The position numbers and the translations under genes are program-made. The notes under the pieces were generated by a model, which saw nothing but the letters and a program-made list of their open reading frames with translations, searched no databases and was not told where the DNA came from. A stretch of DNA of 64,000 nt from Sutcliffiella horikoshii (GTDB taxonomy: Bacteria > Bacillota > Bacilli > Bacillales > Bacillaceae_I): the NCBI RefSeq assembly GCF_021991925.1, contig NZ_RXZI01000002.1, positions 1-64,000 on the forward strand. Reading direction: 5' to 3'. Shown here one piece after another: positions 12,615 to 22,686 of the stretch. The first letter of the stretch is position 1; every line of letters starts with the position of its first letter.

Positions 12615-12962
12615 TTGAGGAAAGAACAAAGAATCAAAAAAAATAAAGAGTTCCAACATGTGTTCCAAAAAGGAAAGTCGATGGCCAATCGGCAATTTGT
12701 CATATATGCTGTGCAGAAAGAGGACCAACCGGTATTCCGGATCGGCTTATCTGTAAGCAAGAAAATTGGAAACGCTGTAACAAGGAATCGAATCAAGCGG
12801 CTTGTCCGGCAAGCAATTCACGAAATGAAAGAACAGTTGCCTGGTGGAGTCGACATTGTCATCATTGCTCGAAAACCAGCTGCGGACATGTCATTTGAAG
12901 AAGTAAAGAAAAGCTTGCACCACGTAATAAGAAAACTACCGACACTATCTGCTAAGAAATAA
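12615..12962 (+). CDS. rnpA: Ribonuclease P protein component
   Basis: A 115-residue protein cofactor of RNase P, which matures tRNA 5' ends. It has the RNR signature segment [22 protein letters not shown] before it and [10 protein letters not shown] after it. The TTG at 12615 is the preferred start because AGGAGGAGA lies 6-7 nt upstream; the frame open to 12591 precedes this site. yidC follows after a repeat element. Confidence 0.95.
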   Translation: MRKEQRIKKNKEFQHVFQKGKSMANRQFVIYAVQKEDQPVFRIGLSVSKKIGNAVTRNRIKRLVRQAIHEMKEQLPGGVDIVIIARKPAADMSFEEVKKSLHHVIRKLPTLSAKK

Positions 12963-13000
12963 AACATTAAGAGCTCCTTAAATATCCGAAAAGTTTATAG

Positions 13001-13123
13001 CTTTTGATTGGAGCAAAAGGCGGAGACTCCTGAGGGAGATAGCGCTAGGTGGAGAACCCGCAACGAAGTGAGGAGGCTCTCGTCAGCCCCTAGGAAAGCG
13101 AAGCCATTTGCGGAAGTCAAAAG
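13001..13123 (+). repeat. Intergenic repeat R1, copy C
   Basis: The ends CTTTTGA (13001-13007) and TCAAAAG (13117-13123) are exact inverted repeats. Inside are GGCGGAGACTCCTGAGGGAG, AGAACCCGCAACGAAGTG, GAGGAGGCT and GGAAAGCGAAGCC. It lies between rnpA and yidC and happens to be open in the yidC frame. AGCGGTGTT just beyond it is shared with copy D. Confidence 0.85.
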
Positions 13124-13244
13124 CGGTGTTGAATGGGATAGGGAAAAAATGTGTTGGAAGTGTGACATATATTCAATTTGTCAGATAAAAATGATAGGAT
13201 GTAAAAGGAATCATTTTTTTTGTGTAAAAAGGAGGAAAAAGAGG

Positions 13245-14027
13245 TTGAAAAATCGAATATGGCTACTAATGGCCCTTATTGGACTTGTAGCTTTGCTATC
13301 AGGCTGTACAGAAATCAATCAGCCGATCACCAATGAAAGTGAAGGCTTCTGGAACGAATATGTGGTTTATCCGCTATCTTGGTTGATTACTTATTTTGCT
13401 ACATTACTAAACAATGATTACGGCCTATCTATTATTATTGTAACGTTATTAATCCGATTTGCTATCTTACCGTTGATGATCAAACAAACGAAGAATGCAA
13501 AGGCGATGCAAGCCTTACAACCGGAAATGAAAGCACTTCGTGAAAAATATAGCTCTAAAGACCAGAAAACCCAACAGAAATTGCAACAAGAAACGATGGG
13601 TCTTTTCCAAAAGCATGGTGTTAATCCGTTAGCTGGATGTTTTCCGTTATTGGTTCAAATGCCGATTCTTATCGGATTTTTCCATGCGATCACCCGTACG
13701 ACGGAAATTGCCAACCATAATTTCTTATGGTTTGACTTAGGAGATCCGGATCCATACTTCATCTTACCTGTTGTTGCTGGTATCACGACGTTCATTCAGC
13801 AAAAAATCATGATGGCGGGCATGGACAATAACCCGCAAATGGTGATGATGCTTTGGATCATGCCGATCATGATCGTGGTCTTTGCGATCAACTTCCCGGC
13901 AGCACTTTCCCTATACTGGGTAGTAGGTAACATCTTTATGATTGTACAAACTTACTTTATTAAAGGACCGGAGCTGAGAAAAGCAAAAGAAACAGCTACT
14001 GGAACTGCAGGAGGAACGAAAAAGTGA
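13245..14027 (+). CDS. yidC: Membrane protein insertase YidC/SpoIIIJ (lipoprotein)
   Basis: A 260-residue insertase that folds and inserts membrane proteins, alone or with SecYEG. It begins with a lipoprotein signal ending LLSGC, has the conserved YidC core ([47 protein letters not shown]) and five membrane segments. Translation is placed at the TTG 13245, with AAAAGGAGG nine bases upstream and a 260-aa product equal to SpoIIIJ length. The frame is open back to 13008 only because repeat copy C lacks stops there. Its stop overlaps the jag GTG start by 4 nt. Confidence 0.96.
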   Translation: MKNRIWLLMALIGLVALLSGCTEINQPITNESEGFWNEYVVYPLSWLITYFATLLNNDYGLSIIIVTLLIRFAILPLMIKQTKNAKAMQALQPEMKALREKYSSKDQKTQQKLQQETMGLFQKHGVNPLAGCFPLLVQMPILIGFFHAITRTTEIANHNFLWFDLGDPDPYFILPVVAGITTFIQQKIMMAGMDNNPQMVMMLWIMPIMIVVFAINFPAALSLYWVVGNIFMIVQTYFIKGPELRKAKETATGTAGGTKK

Positions 14028-14659
14028 GAGAAATAACTGCAACTGGTCCAACAGTCGAGGAAGCTGTCCAATCTGCTTTAGCTCAACTAAACACATCAAA
14101 AGACCGTGCAGACATTACAATCGTTGACGAAGGCAAGAAAGGTCTCTTCGGATTGTTTGGCTCTAAACCTAGTGTTGTAACTGTCAAATTGAAGCATGAC
14201 CCAATCGAAGAATCAACGAATTTCTTGAAGAAAGTTCTTACCGAAATGAATATCATCGCTGAACTTGATGTAAAAGTGGAAGGTAGGAATATCTACATTG
14301 GCATCAGTGGCGAGAAAACCGCATTAATCATCGGGAAAAGGGGACAAACCCTTAATTCCCTGCAATACTTGACACAAATTGTCGCAAACCGCTATTCCAA
14401 TCAGTACCTTTCTGTTGTCATTGATGCAGAAGGGTACCGTGAAAAGCGCCGGGAAACCCTAGAGCAGCTTGCGGAGCGGCTTGCACAAAAAGCAATGAAA
14501 ACCAAACAGGATGTACATCTTGAACCGATGCCTTCTTTTGAACGCAAGGTGATGCATTCGATCATCTCTGCCTACCCTGAAGTAGAAACCTATTCGGTAG
14601 GAAAAGAACCGAACCGTTCCCTTGTCATCACAACCAAAAAGAAAGTCGCTAAAAGATAA
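14024..14659 (+). CDS. jag: RNA-binding protein Jag/KhpB (EloR)
   Basis: A 211-residue protein with an N-terminal Jag domain ([25 protein letters not shown]), a KH domain with the IGKRG loop, and a C-terminal R3H domain ([11 protein letters not shown]). KhpB with KhpA binds small RNAs and mRNAs and affects cell elongation. It begins with GTG overlapping the yidC stop by 4 nt, so expression is translationally coupled. Spo-specific Jag in B. subtilis is also linked to SpoIIIJ. Confidence 0.95.
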   Translation: MREITATGPTVEEAVQSALAQLNTSKDRADITIVDEGKKGLFGLFGSKPSVVTVKLKHDPIEESTNFLKKVLTEMNIIAELDVKVEGRNIYIGISGEKTALIIGKRGQTLNSLQYLTQIVANRYSNQYLSVVIDAEGYREKRRETLEQLAERLAQKAMKTKQDVHLEPMPSFERKVMHSIISAYPEVETYSVGKEPNRSLVITTKKKVAKR

Positions 14660-14669
14660 TCCAAAACGT

Positions 14670-14709
14670 AAAACGGCTGACCCTATGCAAAAGGGCCGGC
14701 CGTTTTTTT
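14670..14709 (+). terminator. Rho-independent terminator after jag
   Basis: AAACGGCTGACCCT pairs imperfectly with AGGGCCGGCCGTTT and is followed by seven T residues. It ends the rnpA/yidC-jag unit. Confidence 0.85.
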
Positions 14710-14814
14710 GATTTATGAGAATATACCTAGAGATTTAGTGAAAGGTTTGAGGGAGATAGGGAGATAGGTTATGGTCAATGAAAAACCTAAAAACTTACTT
14801 TTTTATGGTTTCTA

Positions 14815-14941
14815 GCTGTTAATTGGAGCAATAGGCGAAGACTCCAGCGGGGGAATAGCGACAATCTTGAGACCCCGCAACGAAGTGAGGAGGCTCAAGG
14901 TCGCCCCGTGGAAAGCGAAGCCGTTTGCGGAAATTAACAGC
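14815..14941 (+). repeat. Intergenic repeat R1, copy D
   Basis: Terminal inverted repeats GCTGTTAATT (14815-14824) and AATTAACAGC (14932-14941) flank GGCGAAGACTCCAGCGGGGG, TGAGACCCCGCAACGAAGTG, GAGGAGGCTCAAGG and GGAAAGCGAAGCC. It is the best-preserved copy in the window. Its inverted ends are 10 bp and exact. Confidence 0.9.
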
Positions 14942-14980
14942 GGTGTTTATCAGAATATAAAAATTCATTACTTTTTCAGT

Positions 14981-15060
14981 CTCCTAGCGAAGTTAAGAGG
15001 CTCAAACATCGTCCTGCGAAAACCGAACACCTGAAACGGAAATCTGAAGGAGTTGAATGT
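14981..15060 (+). repeat. Intergenic repeat R1, copy E (right half)
   Basis: CTAGCGAAGTTAAGAGGCTC, then GTCCTGCGAAAACCGAACAC and CTGAAACGGAAATC match the right half of copies F and G. The left half is absent. It follows copy D by 40 nt in the same orientation. Confidence 0.65.
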
Positions 15061-15145
15061 TATTAAAAGCTTTTCAACTCGTTAAGTTTTAATCGTCTGA
15101 AAAAAGGAAAAACTAATGACACAAATGTGCGAGATTTGTTTATTG

Positions 15146-15212
15146 TTATTCACATGTGGATAAGTTAAAATTATTCTAGCGGATTTACGTTTCGGGAAAT
15201 TTTTGTGGATAA
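15146..15212. promoter_or_regulatory. DnaA boxes upstream of mnmE
   Basis: Two perfect DnaA boxes lie on the minus strand (TGTGGATAA at 15155-15163 and 15204-15212), and TTATTCACA (15146-15154) directly abuts the first. They are 130-200 nt upstream of mnmE and about 3.3 kb from the dnaA-upstream cluster. They could titrate DnaA or regulate mnmE. A weak Noc-like sequence (TTTCGGGAAAT) lies between them. Confidence 0.7.
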
Positions 15213-15345
15213 CTGTCGAAGGGGAATACTTTAAAAGAAGAAAAAATTATGCTAACCTTAGTAGGTTAAAGGTCGATAACTTCCATTGATTATAGATAGG
15301 CAGTTTTTGTTGCCGAAAAAATGAAAAAGAAATGAGGTGAATGAT

Positions 15346-16734
15346 ATGTATGAGTTTGACACGATTGCAGCCATTTCGACTCCGATGGGAGAAGGGGCGA
15401 TTGCCATAGTCCGATTAAGCGGAGAGGAAGCTTTTCGAATCGTTGATGAGATCTTTGTCACTCCCTCCGGTAAAAAAATGAAGGACGTTGCTTCTCATAC
15501 CATTCACTACGGACATATCGTAGACCCAAAAACGGATAAAACCATAGAAGAAGTTATGGTATCGGTTATGAGAGGGCCGAAAACCTTTACTCGTGAAGAT
15601 GTTGTGGAGATAAATTGTCACGGTGGACTTGTTTCCGTTAATAAATTGCTTCAGCTTGTATTAAGCAGGGGGGCAAGACTCGCAGAACCTGGAGAATTCA
15701 CCAAACGTGCCTTCCTCAATGGGCGGATCGATCTTTCCCAAGCAGAAGCAGTGATGGATTTGATCCGTGCCAAGACGGACCGGGCAATGAATGTGGCACT
15801 TGGACAGATGGAAGGTCGATTATCAAACCTGATCCAGAAACTTCGTCAGGAAATTTTGGAGACATTGGCCCATGTGGAAGTGAACATTGATTACCCAGAA
15901 TATGATGATGTGGAAGAGATGACCCATAATATGTTGCTTGAAAAGTCCACTTTTGTAAAAGAGGAACTGGAAAAGCTGTTACAAACTTCCCAACAGGGTA
16001 AGATATTAAGAGAAGGTCTCTCAACAGTCATTATTGGGCGTCCAAATGTAGGGAAATCCTCTTTGTTAAATAGTCTTGTTCATGAAAATAAGGCGATTGT
16101 GACCGATATTCCCGGAACCACACGTGATGTCATCGAAGAGTACGTCAGTGTTCGTGGTGTTCCGCTGCGCCTGGTGGACACAGCTGGAATCCGTGAAACG
16201 GAAGATATTGTGGAACGCATCGGGGTGGAGAGATCGCGTGAGGTACTTAAGAAAGCGGACTTGATTTTGCTCGTGCTAAACAATAATGATGAACTAACAC
16301 ATGAGGACAAGCAGTTGTTTGAAGCGGTGAGCGGAATGGACGTCATTGTCATCGTCAATAAAACCGATTTGCCTACGAGGATAAATCTTGCCGAAGTGAA
16401 GGAACTTGCTGACAGGCATACTGTCATCTCCACTTCATTAAAAGAGGAACAAGGGATCGATGAACTAGAAGAAGCGATTTCGTCCATGTTCTTCCAAGGT
16501 GACTTGGAAGCAGGCGACATGACATATGTCTCGAATTCTCGCCATATAGGTCTGATTACACAAGCCCAGCAAGCACTCGAAGATGCCATTCAAGGTGTGG
16601 AAAGCGGCGTGCCAATAGATATCGTTCAAATTGATTTGACAAGAACGTGGGAAATCCTTGGTGAAATCATTGGGGATGCTGTTCATGAAAGCTTGATCGA
16701 CCAGCTTTTCTCACAATTTTGCTTAGGGAAATAG
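15346..16734 (+). CDS. mnmE: tRNA modification GTPase MnmE
   Basis: A 462-residue GTPase that, with MnmG, installs carboxymethylaminomethyl on the wobble uridine of several tRNAs. It has an N-terminal tetrahydrofolate-binding domain ([20 protein letters not shown]) and a helical domain. The G domain has P-loop [17 protein letters not shown] (G2/G3 region) and NKTD. The C-terminal CLGK motif carries the catalytic Cys. The ATG at 15346 is chosen, with GAGGTG six bases upstream; the GTG at 15337 overlaps that site. mnmG follows 54 nt later. Confidence 0.98.
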   Translation: MYEFDTIAAISTPMGEGAIAIVRLSGEEAFRIVDEIFVTPSGKKMKDVASHTIHYGHIVDPKTDKTIEEVMVSVMRGPKTFTREDVVEINCHGGLVSVNKLLQLVLSRGARLAEPGEFTKRAFLNGRIDLSQAEAVMDLIRAKTDRAMNVALGQMEGRLSNLIQKLRQEILETLAHVEVNIDYPEYDDVEEMTHNMLLEKSTFVKEELEKLLQTSQQGKILREGLSTVIIGRPNVGKSSLLNSLVHENKAIVTDIPGTTRDVIEEYVSVRGVPLRLVDTAGIRETEDIVERIGVERSREVLKKADLILLVLNNNDELTHEDKQLFEAVSGMDVIVIVNKTDLPTRINLAEVKELADRHTVISTSLKEEQGIDELEEAISSMFFQGDLEAGDMTYVSNSRHIGLITQAQQALEDAIQGVESGVPIDIVQIDLTRTWEILGEIIGDAVHESLIDQLFSQFCLGK

Positions 16735-16788
16735 CGGCTATTTTCGTAAAATTAGAGAACATAGCCTATAGAATAGGAGGGAACAAAC

Positions 16789-18678
16789 ATGGAATATCAT
16801 GCAGGTTCCTATGATGTAATAGTAATTGGCGCTGGTCATGCAGGAGTAGAAGCAGGACTGGCAGCAGCTCGTCAGGGAGCGAAAACGTTAATGGTGACCA
16901 TCAACCTGGATATGGTTGCCTTTATGCCATGTAATCCATCTGTCGGAGGTCCTGCTAAAGGAATCGTCGTGCGTGAAATTGATGCACTGGGTGGAGAAAT
17001 GGGAAGAAATATCGATAAGACGCATATTCAGATGCGAATGCTTAATACAGGAAAAGGTCCTGCCGTTCGTGCCTTGCGTGCCCAGGCGGATAAATTCCTC
17101 TACCAGCATGAGATGAAAAAAACCATAGAAAATGAAGAAAATATCACTCTTTTACAAGGCATGGTGGAAAAGCTAATCGTAGAGGACGGTGTGTGTAAGG
17201 GTGTCATCACCCAAACAGGTGCCATCTATGAATCTAAGACGGTGGTCATCACCACAGGGACCTTCCTTCGCGGAAAAATTATACTGGGAGAACTTCAATA
17301 TTTAAGTGGACCGAACAACCAACAGCCTTCCATTACGCTATCTGAGCATTTGGAGGAACTTGGGTTTGATTTGGTTCGTTTTAAAACAGGAACACCTCCT
17401 CGTGTAAACAGTGCATCCATTGATTACAGCAAAACGGAAATTCAACCAGGCGACGATGTACCGCGGGCATTTTCCTATGAAACGACAGAATACATCACCG
17501 ATCAACTACCATGTTGGTTGACATATACTAGTGCCGAAACACATCAACTTATAGATGACAATTTGCATCGTTCACCGATGTACTCTGGAATGATTAAAGG
17601 GACAGGCCCTAGGTATTGCCCATCGATTGAGGATAAAGTAGTTCGATTCAACGACAAACCTCGACACCAAATCTTTTTGGAGCCGGAAGGGCGTAATACG
17701 CAAGAAGTATATGTACAGGGGCTTTCCACAAGCCTTCCTGAAGATGTGCAGCGTAAAATCCTTTCCACCATTCCGGGACTCGAAAATGTGCGGATGATGC
17801 GTGCAGGTTATGCTATTGAATACGATTCTATTGTTCCAACACAACTTTGGCCGACATTGGAAACGAAAAAGGTACAAAACCTGTATACGGCAGGTCAGAT
17901 AAATGGGACCTCGGGGTATGAAGAGGCTGCCGGGCAAGGAATCATGGCCGGAATTAATGCAGGCCGCCGTGCCCTTGGGAAAGAGGACCTTATCCTCAGC
18001 CGTTCCGATGCTTATATCGGGGTATTAATCGATGATCTTGTCACCAAAGGCACCAACGAACCATATCGCCTGTTGACATCCCGTGCGGAATACCGCCTTT
18101 TGCTCCGCCATGATAATGCGGACTTGCGCCTGACGGATATCGGGCATGACATCGGCCTAATTTCTCCAGAACGCTATGAGCGGTTTACGGCGAAAAAGCA
18201 GGAAATTGAAATGGAAAAAGAACGCCTTCAGTCCATCATTATCAAACCGAACGAACAGGTCCAAACCATCATAAGAGAAGCTGGTGGAAGTGAGCTGAAA
18301 GATGGCATCAGAGCGGCAGATCTTTTAAAGCGCCCTGAAATGACTTACCAGCATATCCACAGAATGGTACCTGCGGACAAGGAAATTTCTCCTGATGTGG
18401 CGGAACAGGTGGAAATACAGGTGAAATACGAAGGATATATCCAAAAATCGCTTCAGCAGGTAGACCGCCTGAAGAAAATGGAGAATAAAAAGATACCGGA
18501 AAATATCGATTACGATGATATTCACGGGCTTGCGAATGAAGCAAGGCAGAAGCTGAAAGAGGTACGCCCTCTATCTGTCGCACAGGCTTCGCGGATCTCG
18601 GGAGTGAACCCTGCGGACGTATCCATCTTGCTTGTGTATTTGGAACAGGGGCGGATAGCAAGAGTATCCAACGAGTAA
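16789..18678 (+). CDS. mnmG: tRNA uridine-5-carboxymethylaminomethyl modification enzyme MnmG
   Basis: A 629-residue FAD enzyme and partner of MnmE. The dinucleotide-binding motif [12 protein letters not shown] is at residues 12-23. The family signature [16 protein letters not shown] and RALRAQADK follow. The second signature ([18 protein letters not shown]) and the C-terminal helical domain contacting MnmE are intact. TAGGAGG precedes the ATG. It is followed 27 nt later by rsmG, so mnmE-mnmG-rsmG look like one operon, as in B. subtilis. Confidence 0.98.
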   Translation: MEYHAGSYDVIVIGAGHAGVEAGLAAARQGAKTLMVTINLDMVAFMPCNPSVGGPAKGIVVREIDALGGEMGRNIDKTHIQMRMLNTGKGPAVRALRAQADKFLYQHEMKKTIENEENITLLQGMVEKLIVEDGVCKGVITQTGAIYESKTVVITTGTFLRGKIILGELQYLSGPNNQQPSITLSEHLEELGFDLVRFKTGTPPRVNSASIDYSKTEIQPGDDVPRAFSYETTEYITDQLPCWLTYTSAETHQLIDDNLHRSPMYSGMIKGTGPRYCPSIEDKVVRFNDKPRHQIFLEPEGRNTQEVYVQGLSTSLPEDVQRKILSTIPGLENVRMMRAGYAIEYDSIVPTQLWPTLETKKVQNLYTAGQINGTSGYEEAAGQGIMAGINAGRRALGKEDLILSRSDAYIGVLIDDLVTKGTNEPYRLLTSRAEYRLLLRHDNADLRLTDIGHDIGLISPERYERFTAKKQEIEMEKERLQSIIIKPNEQVQTIIREAGGSELKDGIRAADLLKRPEMTYQHIHRMVPADKEISPDVAEQVEIQVKYEGYIQKSLQQVDRLKKMENKKIPENIDYDDIHGLANEARQKLKEVRPLSVAQASRISGVNPADVSILLVYLEQGRIARVSNE

Positions 18679-18705
18679 ATCCAAAGATAGAAAGGATACG
18701 AGCAC

Positions 18706-19422
18706 ATGAATAAAGAACAATTTATTTCCCTGTTGGAGGAGAAAGGGATTTCCCTATCTCCCCAGCAGCTTTCTCAATTCGATACATATTACAAGCTGCT
18801 TGTGGACTGGAATGAAAAGATGAATCTTACAGCCATCACAGATGAAGAAGAGGTTTATCTGAAGCATTTCTACGATTCCATCACGGCATCGTTTTATGTG
18901 GATCTCAATCAAGAACTGACTCTTTGTGATGTAGGAGCGGGTGCTGGTTTCCCAAGCATTCCTCTTAAAATATGTTTTCCAAACCTTAAGGTTACGATTG
19001 TAGACTCCCTTAATAAGCGAATTACGTTCTTACAGAATCTTGCAAGTGAACTAGGTTTGGAGAATGTCCATTTTGTTCATGACAGAGCCGAAACCTTCGG
19101 TAAAAATGCGGATTACCGTGAAAAATTCGACCTTGTTACTGCAAGAGCGGTGGCTCGGTTGTCTGTGCTAAGTGAATTATGTTTGCCATTGGTAAAAGAA
19201 GGCGGCATGTTTGTGCCAATGAAAGCTGCCGCAGCAAGCGAGGAACTTGAAAAAGGGAAAAAAGCCATTCAAATCCTAGGTGGAAAATTAGAAGAAGTAC
19301 ATTCTTTTTCTTTGCCTTTAGAAGAAAGTGAAAGGAATATCCTTATCATCAACAAAATAAAGCCTACACCTAAGAAATACCCACGCAAACCGGGAACACC
19401 TAATAAACAACCTCTAGAATAG
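18706..19422 (+). CDS. rsmG: 16S rRNA (guanine527-N7)-methyltransferase
   Basis: A 238-residue SAM-dependent methyltransferase modifying G527 of 16S rRNA. The SAM-binding loop [15 protein letters not shown] and the [19 protein letters not shown] segment are typical. TARAVARL follows. Loss of RsmG gives low-level streptomycin resistance in many bacteria. It ends the mnmE-mnmG-rsmG unit. The C-terminus is basic ([12 protein letters not shown]), as in the B. subtilis protein. Confidence 0.97.
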   Translation: MNKEQFISLLEEKGISLSPQQLSQFDTYYKLLVDWNEKMNLTAITDEEEVYLKHFYDSITASFYVDLNQELTLCDVGAGAGFPSIPLKICFPNLKVTIVDSLNKRITFLQNLASELGLENVHFVHDRAETFGKNADYREKFDLVTARAVARLSVLSELCLPLVKEGGMFVPMKAAAASEELEKGKKAIQILGGKLEEVHSFSLPLEESERNILIINKIKPTPKKYPRKPGTPNKQPLE

Positions 19423-19459
19423 GCAACTCCCTTTGCAAATAGCTATAGGCGCTATATTT

Positions 19460-19487
19460 CATAGCGGGTATATCGCCTCCCGCTATG
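19460..19487. repeat. 9-bp inverted repeat downstream of rsmG
   Basis: CATAGCGGG and CCCGCTATG form a perfect 9-bp stem with a 10-nt loop. ATAGC/GCTAT motifs just upstream may extend the structure. No T-run follows, so it is not a typical terminator. Confidence 0.6.
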
Positions 19488-19535
19488 GGCATCTATTCAT
19501 GATAAGGCTGAAGTTACAACAAAATTTGCAAAGTG

Positions 19536-19551
19536 TGTTTCATGTGAAACA
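19536..19551. other. parS: parS centromere site upstream of noc
   Basis: TGTTTCATGTGAAACA matches the 16-bp ParB site TGTTNCACGTGAAACA at all but one position (T for C at position 8). It lies 80 nt upstream of noc. ParB loads and spreads from such sites to recruit SMC. Confidence 0.88.
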
Positions 19552-19630
19552 TTTTGATCGGCAAAACAGGACTTATTGGCGTATAGAGCGAATTACGTTA
19601 ATAGGATTCTATCCATAAGGTGGTGGAACT

Positions 19631-20476
19631 ATGAAGTCTCCGTTCTCTCGATTTTTTGGAATCGGCGAAAAAGAAGAACAGGAAATAGTAGAAAAGACTG
19701 ATCATGAAAAAATAATGCAGGTACCTGTAAAGGACATTGTTCCGAATAGATACCAACCTCGTACTGTTTTTGTAGATGAAAGAATAGAAGAATTATCCTT
19801 GACCATCCGTACACACGGAATCATTCAACCGATAGTTGTTCGTCAGTTTGATGAAGGCCAATATGAAATCATCGCTGGTGAACGCCGTTGGAGAGCAGTC
19901 CAGAAGCTAGGCTGGGAGACGATCCCTGCGATTGTAAAGGAATTTAACGATGCGGAAACAGCCTCTGTTGCTCTAATTGAAAACCTTCAACGGGAAGAAT
20001 TATCCGCCATTGAAGAAGCAATTGCATACTCCAAGCTGTTGGAGCTGCATAGCCTGACCCAGGAAGCATTAGCCCAACGTTTAGGAAAAGGTCAATCCAC
20101 GGTAGCCAATAAGCTGCGCTTGCTAAAATTGCCTTCTGAAATACAGGATGCCCTCCTTCAAAAGAAGATAACAGAACGTCATGCACGTGCTCTTATCCCT
20201 TTGAAACAGCCGGAAAAACAAGTGGCCATCCTTGCTGAAATCCTTGAAAAGCAATTGAATGTAAAGCAGACAGAGGAACGTGTAGTGAAAATGCTCGAGT
20301 CCTCTAATCCCAAACCTAAAGCTAAACGTAAAGCGTTCAGTAAGGACATGCGTATCGCCATGAATACGATTCGTCAGTCTCTTACAATGGTTAACGATAG
20401 TGGAATCAAATTGGATTCCCAAGAAGAAGAAACCGAGGAATACTACCAATTCACTATTCGTATCCCCAAAAAATAA
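19631..20476 (+). CDS. noc: Nucleoid occlusion protein Noc
   Basis: A 281-residue ParB-family CTPase that blocks Z-ring assembly over the nucleoid. It starts [12 protein letters not shown], the amphipathic helix that anchors Noc to the membrane. The ParB-like CTP-binding motif is [12 protein letters not shown], and the helix-turn-helix region is [26 protein letters not shown] lies before the ATG. The presence of a second ParB homolog (21610-22461) next to parA distinguishes Noc from ParB proper. Confidence 0.96.
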   Translation: MKSPFSRFFGIGEKEEQEIVEKTDHEKIMQVPVKDIVPNRYQPRTVFVDERIEELSLTIRTHGIIQPIVVRQFDEGQYEIIAGERRWRAVQKLGWETIPAIVKEFNDAETASVALIENLQREELSAIEEAIAYSKLLELHSLTQEALAQRLGKGQSTVANKLRLLKLPSEIQDALLQKKITERHARALIPLKQPEKQVAILAEILEKQLNVKQTEERVVKMLESSNPKPKAKRKAFSKDMRIAMNTIRQSLTMVNDSGIKLDSQEEETEEYYQFTIRIPKK

Positions 20477-20482
20477 TTAAAT

Positions 20483-20588
20483 GAAGGGACGGATTTTTCC
20501 ATCATTCTACGTGTAAAACCTTGCACTCTATTCATCTATCATAATGATGATAAGGTTGGAATGATTGGAGTTTCCGTGCCCTTTTTTC
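20483..20588 (+). terminator. Long imperfect terminator hairpin after noc
   Basis: GGGACGG and CCGTGCCC, CCATCATTC and GAATGATTGG, and an inner AACCTT / AAGGTT pair in nested order. The outer arm is followed by six T residues (20582-20587). The complex stem spans nearly 100 nt. Confidence 0.65.
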
Positions 20589-20591
20589 ATT

Positions 20592-20605
20592 ATTTCCCGA
20601 GAAAC
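20592..20605. promoter_or_regulatory. Candidate Noc binding site
   Basis: ATTTCCCGAGAAAC matches 12 of 14 positions of the Noc consensus ATTTCCCGGGAAAT. It is in the noc-parA gap, between the noc terminator and the parA promoter region. A possible parA promoter (TAAAAT at 20745) is weak. Confidence 0.5.
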
Positions 20606-20855
20606 ATTCTTCGACATGATCCTTCTTTTCACTCGAATTTAGTCGATTTTAGATTCTCCCAGCGACAATAAGGCCTGAACTCCTCCCTTTAATACCTGTC
20701 CATATTAATTCTCAAAAACAAGTTAACTTTCTGTCAATTCATGATAAAATAGGTGAGAAACGAAAACTCAGTTAAAACTAATGTTAAAATCAACAGCGGT
20801 GTAACCCAGAACCAACGAATAAAAAGTATGTTCTTTTCTGAAGGCAGGTGACGGC

Positions 20856-21617
20856 ATGGGCAGAATTATTGCTATTGCTAACCAAAAAGGTGGAGTTGGA
20901 AAAACAACTACATCTGTTAATCTAGGTGCTTGTTTAGCATATATTGGTAAAAAAGTACTTTTAGTGGATGTGGACCCACAGGGAAACGCCACTAGTGGTG
21001 TTGGTATTGAAAAAGCAGAAGTCAATCAGTGCATTTATGATATTTTAGTAGAGGATGTAGAAGCCAAAAAGGCGATTCTTCCCACCAAGGTCGAAAACCT
21101 TTCTATCATCCCTGCAACCATACAACTGGCAGGTGCGGAAATTGAATTAGTTCCCACTATTTCAAGGGAAGTGCGATTAAAAAGGGCATTGGATGATGTG
21201 AAGCATCTATTTGATTACATAATCATAGATTGTCCCCCGTCATTGGGATTGTTGACGATCAACGCCTTGACAGCTTCTGATGCTGTTGTCATTCCTGTAC
21301 AGTGCGAATATTACGCGTTGGAAGGTTTGAGCCAGTTATTAAATACGGTGCGATTAGTACAAAAGCATCTGAATAAGGAACTGATGATTGATGGGGTCCT
21401 ATTGACGATGCTTGATGCAAGAACGAATCTTGGCATCCAAGTGATTGAAGAAGTGAAAAAGTATTTCCAAGATAAAGTATATCGGACCATCATTCCTCGC
21501 AATGTTCGTTTGAGTGAAGCGCCAAGCCATGGAGAACCTATTATCATTTATGATCCGAAGTCACGTGGAGCGGAAGTTTACTTAGATTTAGCAAAGGAAG
21601 TGGTTACGCATGGGTAA
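20856..21617 (+). CDS. parA: Chromosome partitioning ATPase ParA (Soj)
   Basis: A 253-residue P-loop ATPase with the deviant Walker A KGGVGKTTT (residues 11-19), VDVDPQGNAT and IDCPPSLG. In B. subtilis Soj also controls DnaA. GAAGGCAGGTG precedes the ATG. Its end overlaps parB by 8 nt, so the two are coupled. Confidence 0.98.
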   Translation: MGRIIAIANQKGGVGKTTTSVNLGACLAYIGKKVLLVDVDPQGNATSGVGIEKAEVNQCIYDILVEDVEAKKAILPTKVENLSIIPATIQLAGAEIELVPTISREVRLKRALDDVKHLFDYIIIDCPPSLGLLTINALTASDAVVIPVQCEYYALEGLSQLLNTVRLVQKHLNKELMIDGVLLTMLDARTNLGIQVIEEVKKYFQDKVYRTIIPRNVRLSEAPSHGEPIIIYDPKSRGAEVYLDLAKEVVTHG

Positions 21618-22461
21618 AGGATTAGGTAAAGGCATTAATGCTCTCTTCCCTTCCATTGAAGCTTCCAAGGAAGAAGCCGTTCAAGAAATCGCGATTAAAG
21701 AGATTCGTCCCAACCCCTATCAGCCACGAAAATACTTTGAGCCGGAAGCGATCCAGGAACTGAAAGAATCCATCCTCCAGCATGGGATCCTTCAGCCTAT
21801 CATAGTGCGCAAAAGTATCAAAGGCTATGAAATCGTTGTGGGAGAACGACGTTTCCGAGCTGCGAAAGAGGCAAACTTAACAAAAGTTCCAGTAGTGGTT
21901 CGGACTCTTACGGAGCAGCAAATGATGGAGCTAGCCCTCCTAGAGAATCTGCAACGTGAGGACCTTACACCGATTGAAGAGGCAGCCGCCTATCAATCGC
22001 TTATGGCTAAGCTCGAGCTGACCCAGGAACAATTGGCAAGCAGGCTCGGTAAGTCCAGACCGCATATTGCCAACCATATCCGTCTATTATCTCTTCCTAA
22101 ATCTGTACAGGAACTGATGAACGACGGCAAGCTTTCCATGGGGCACGGCCGGGCACTACTCGGACTAAAAAGGAAAGAAAAACTTAAAGCGGTCATTGAA
22201 AAAGTATTGCAAGAACACTTGAATGTGCGACAGTTGGAACAACTTATCCAGCAATTAAACGAGAGCGTTCCACGTGAAACGAAAAAAGACTCGGAAGAAA
22301 AGGATATCTTTCTACAAGATCAAGAGTCCTTCCTACGGGAGCGTTTTGGCACTTCGGTGTTTATCAAACGTACAAAAAACAAAGGGAAAATTGAAATTGA
22401 ATTTTTCTCTGATGATGATTTGAACAGACTGCTGGAATTACTGGCTCAATCAGAAGAATAA
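21610..22461 (+). CDS. parB: Chromosome partitioning protein ParB (Spo0J)
   Basis: A 283-residue CTP-dependent DNA clamp that loads at parS and recruits SMC. It has the N-terminal basic start MGKGLGKGINALFP that stimulates ParA, the CTP motif GERRFRAAKEA, LLENLQREDLTPIEEA and the helix-turn-helix SRLGKSRPHIANHIRLL. The C-terminal dimer domain ends FFSDDDLNRLLELL. The gene itself contains a parS-like site at 22266-22281, as in B. subtilis. Confidence 0.98.
   Translation: MGKGLGKGINALFPSIEASKEEAVQEIAIKEIRPNPYQPRKYFEPEAIQELKESILQHGILQPIIVRKSIKGYEIVVGERRFRAAKEANLTKVPVVVRTLTEQQMMELALLENLQREDLTPIEEAAAYQSLMAKLELTQEQLASRLGKSRPHIANHIRLLSLPKSVQELMNDGKLSMGHGRALLGLKRKEKLKAVIEKVLQEHLNVRQLEQLIQQLNESVPRETKKDSEEKDIFLQDQESFLRERFGTSVFIKRTKNKGKIEIEFFSDDDLNRLLELLAQSEE
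22266..22281. other. parS: parS-like site inside parB
   Basis: CGTTCCACGTGAAACG has the full 14-bp parS core GTTCCACGTGAAAC, with both outermost bases changed. B. subtilis also has a parS within spo0J, so the position is conserved. Confidence 0.85.
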
Positions 22462-22463
22462 AA

Positions 22464-22494
22464 AGCAGACCACTTAGCGGTGGTTTGCTTTTTT
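22464..22494 (+). terminator. Rho-independent terminator after parB
   Basis: AGCAGACCACTTAGCGGTGGTTTGCT forms a hairpin followed by TTTTT, directly after the parB stop. Confidence 0.88.
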
Positions 22495-22589
22495 GGATGG
22501 TTCCTTTCACCAGTTTTGTTGCTTATTGAACGTCTGAGTATAGTGACTGCAGCGAAAAGGAACGGTCAAACTTGAAGTAATGACTAGTT

Positions 22590-22628
22590 GGCCACGTTGC
22601 CCCGTGCCGGGTACGGGGCAACGTGGCC
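22590..22628. repeat. Perfect 16-bp GC-rich hairpin
   Basis: GGCCACGTTGCCCCGT (22590-22605) and ACGGGGCAACGTGGCC (22613-22628) are exact inverted repeats around a 7-nt loop, GCCGGGT. There is no T-tract on either side. It lies 96 nt after the parB terminator and 59 nt before the DUF554 gene. Confidence 0.9.
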
Positions 22629-22686
22629 TTATAACAGAGAAAAACATCTATTGCTCACAATAGGTTAAAAGAAATGGGGCTTTGAA

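Noticed and set aside
13008-13244. In-frame extension of yidC by 79 residues
   Set aside because: It is repeat copy C read in frame. The lipoprotein signal, the AAAAGGAGG site and family length all place the start at 13245.
15186-15200. Noc-like TTTCGGGAAAT
   Set aside because: Only the right half fits the 14-bp consensus (10 of 14).
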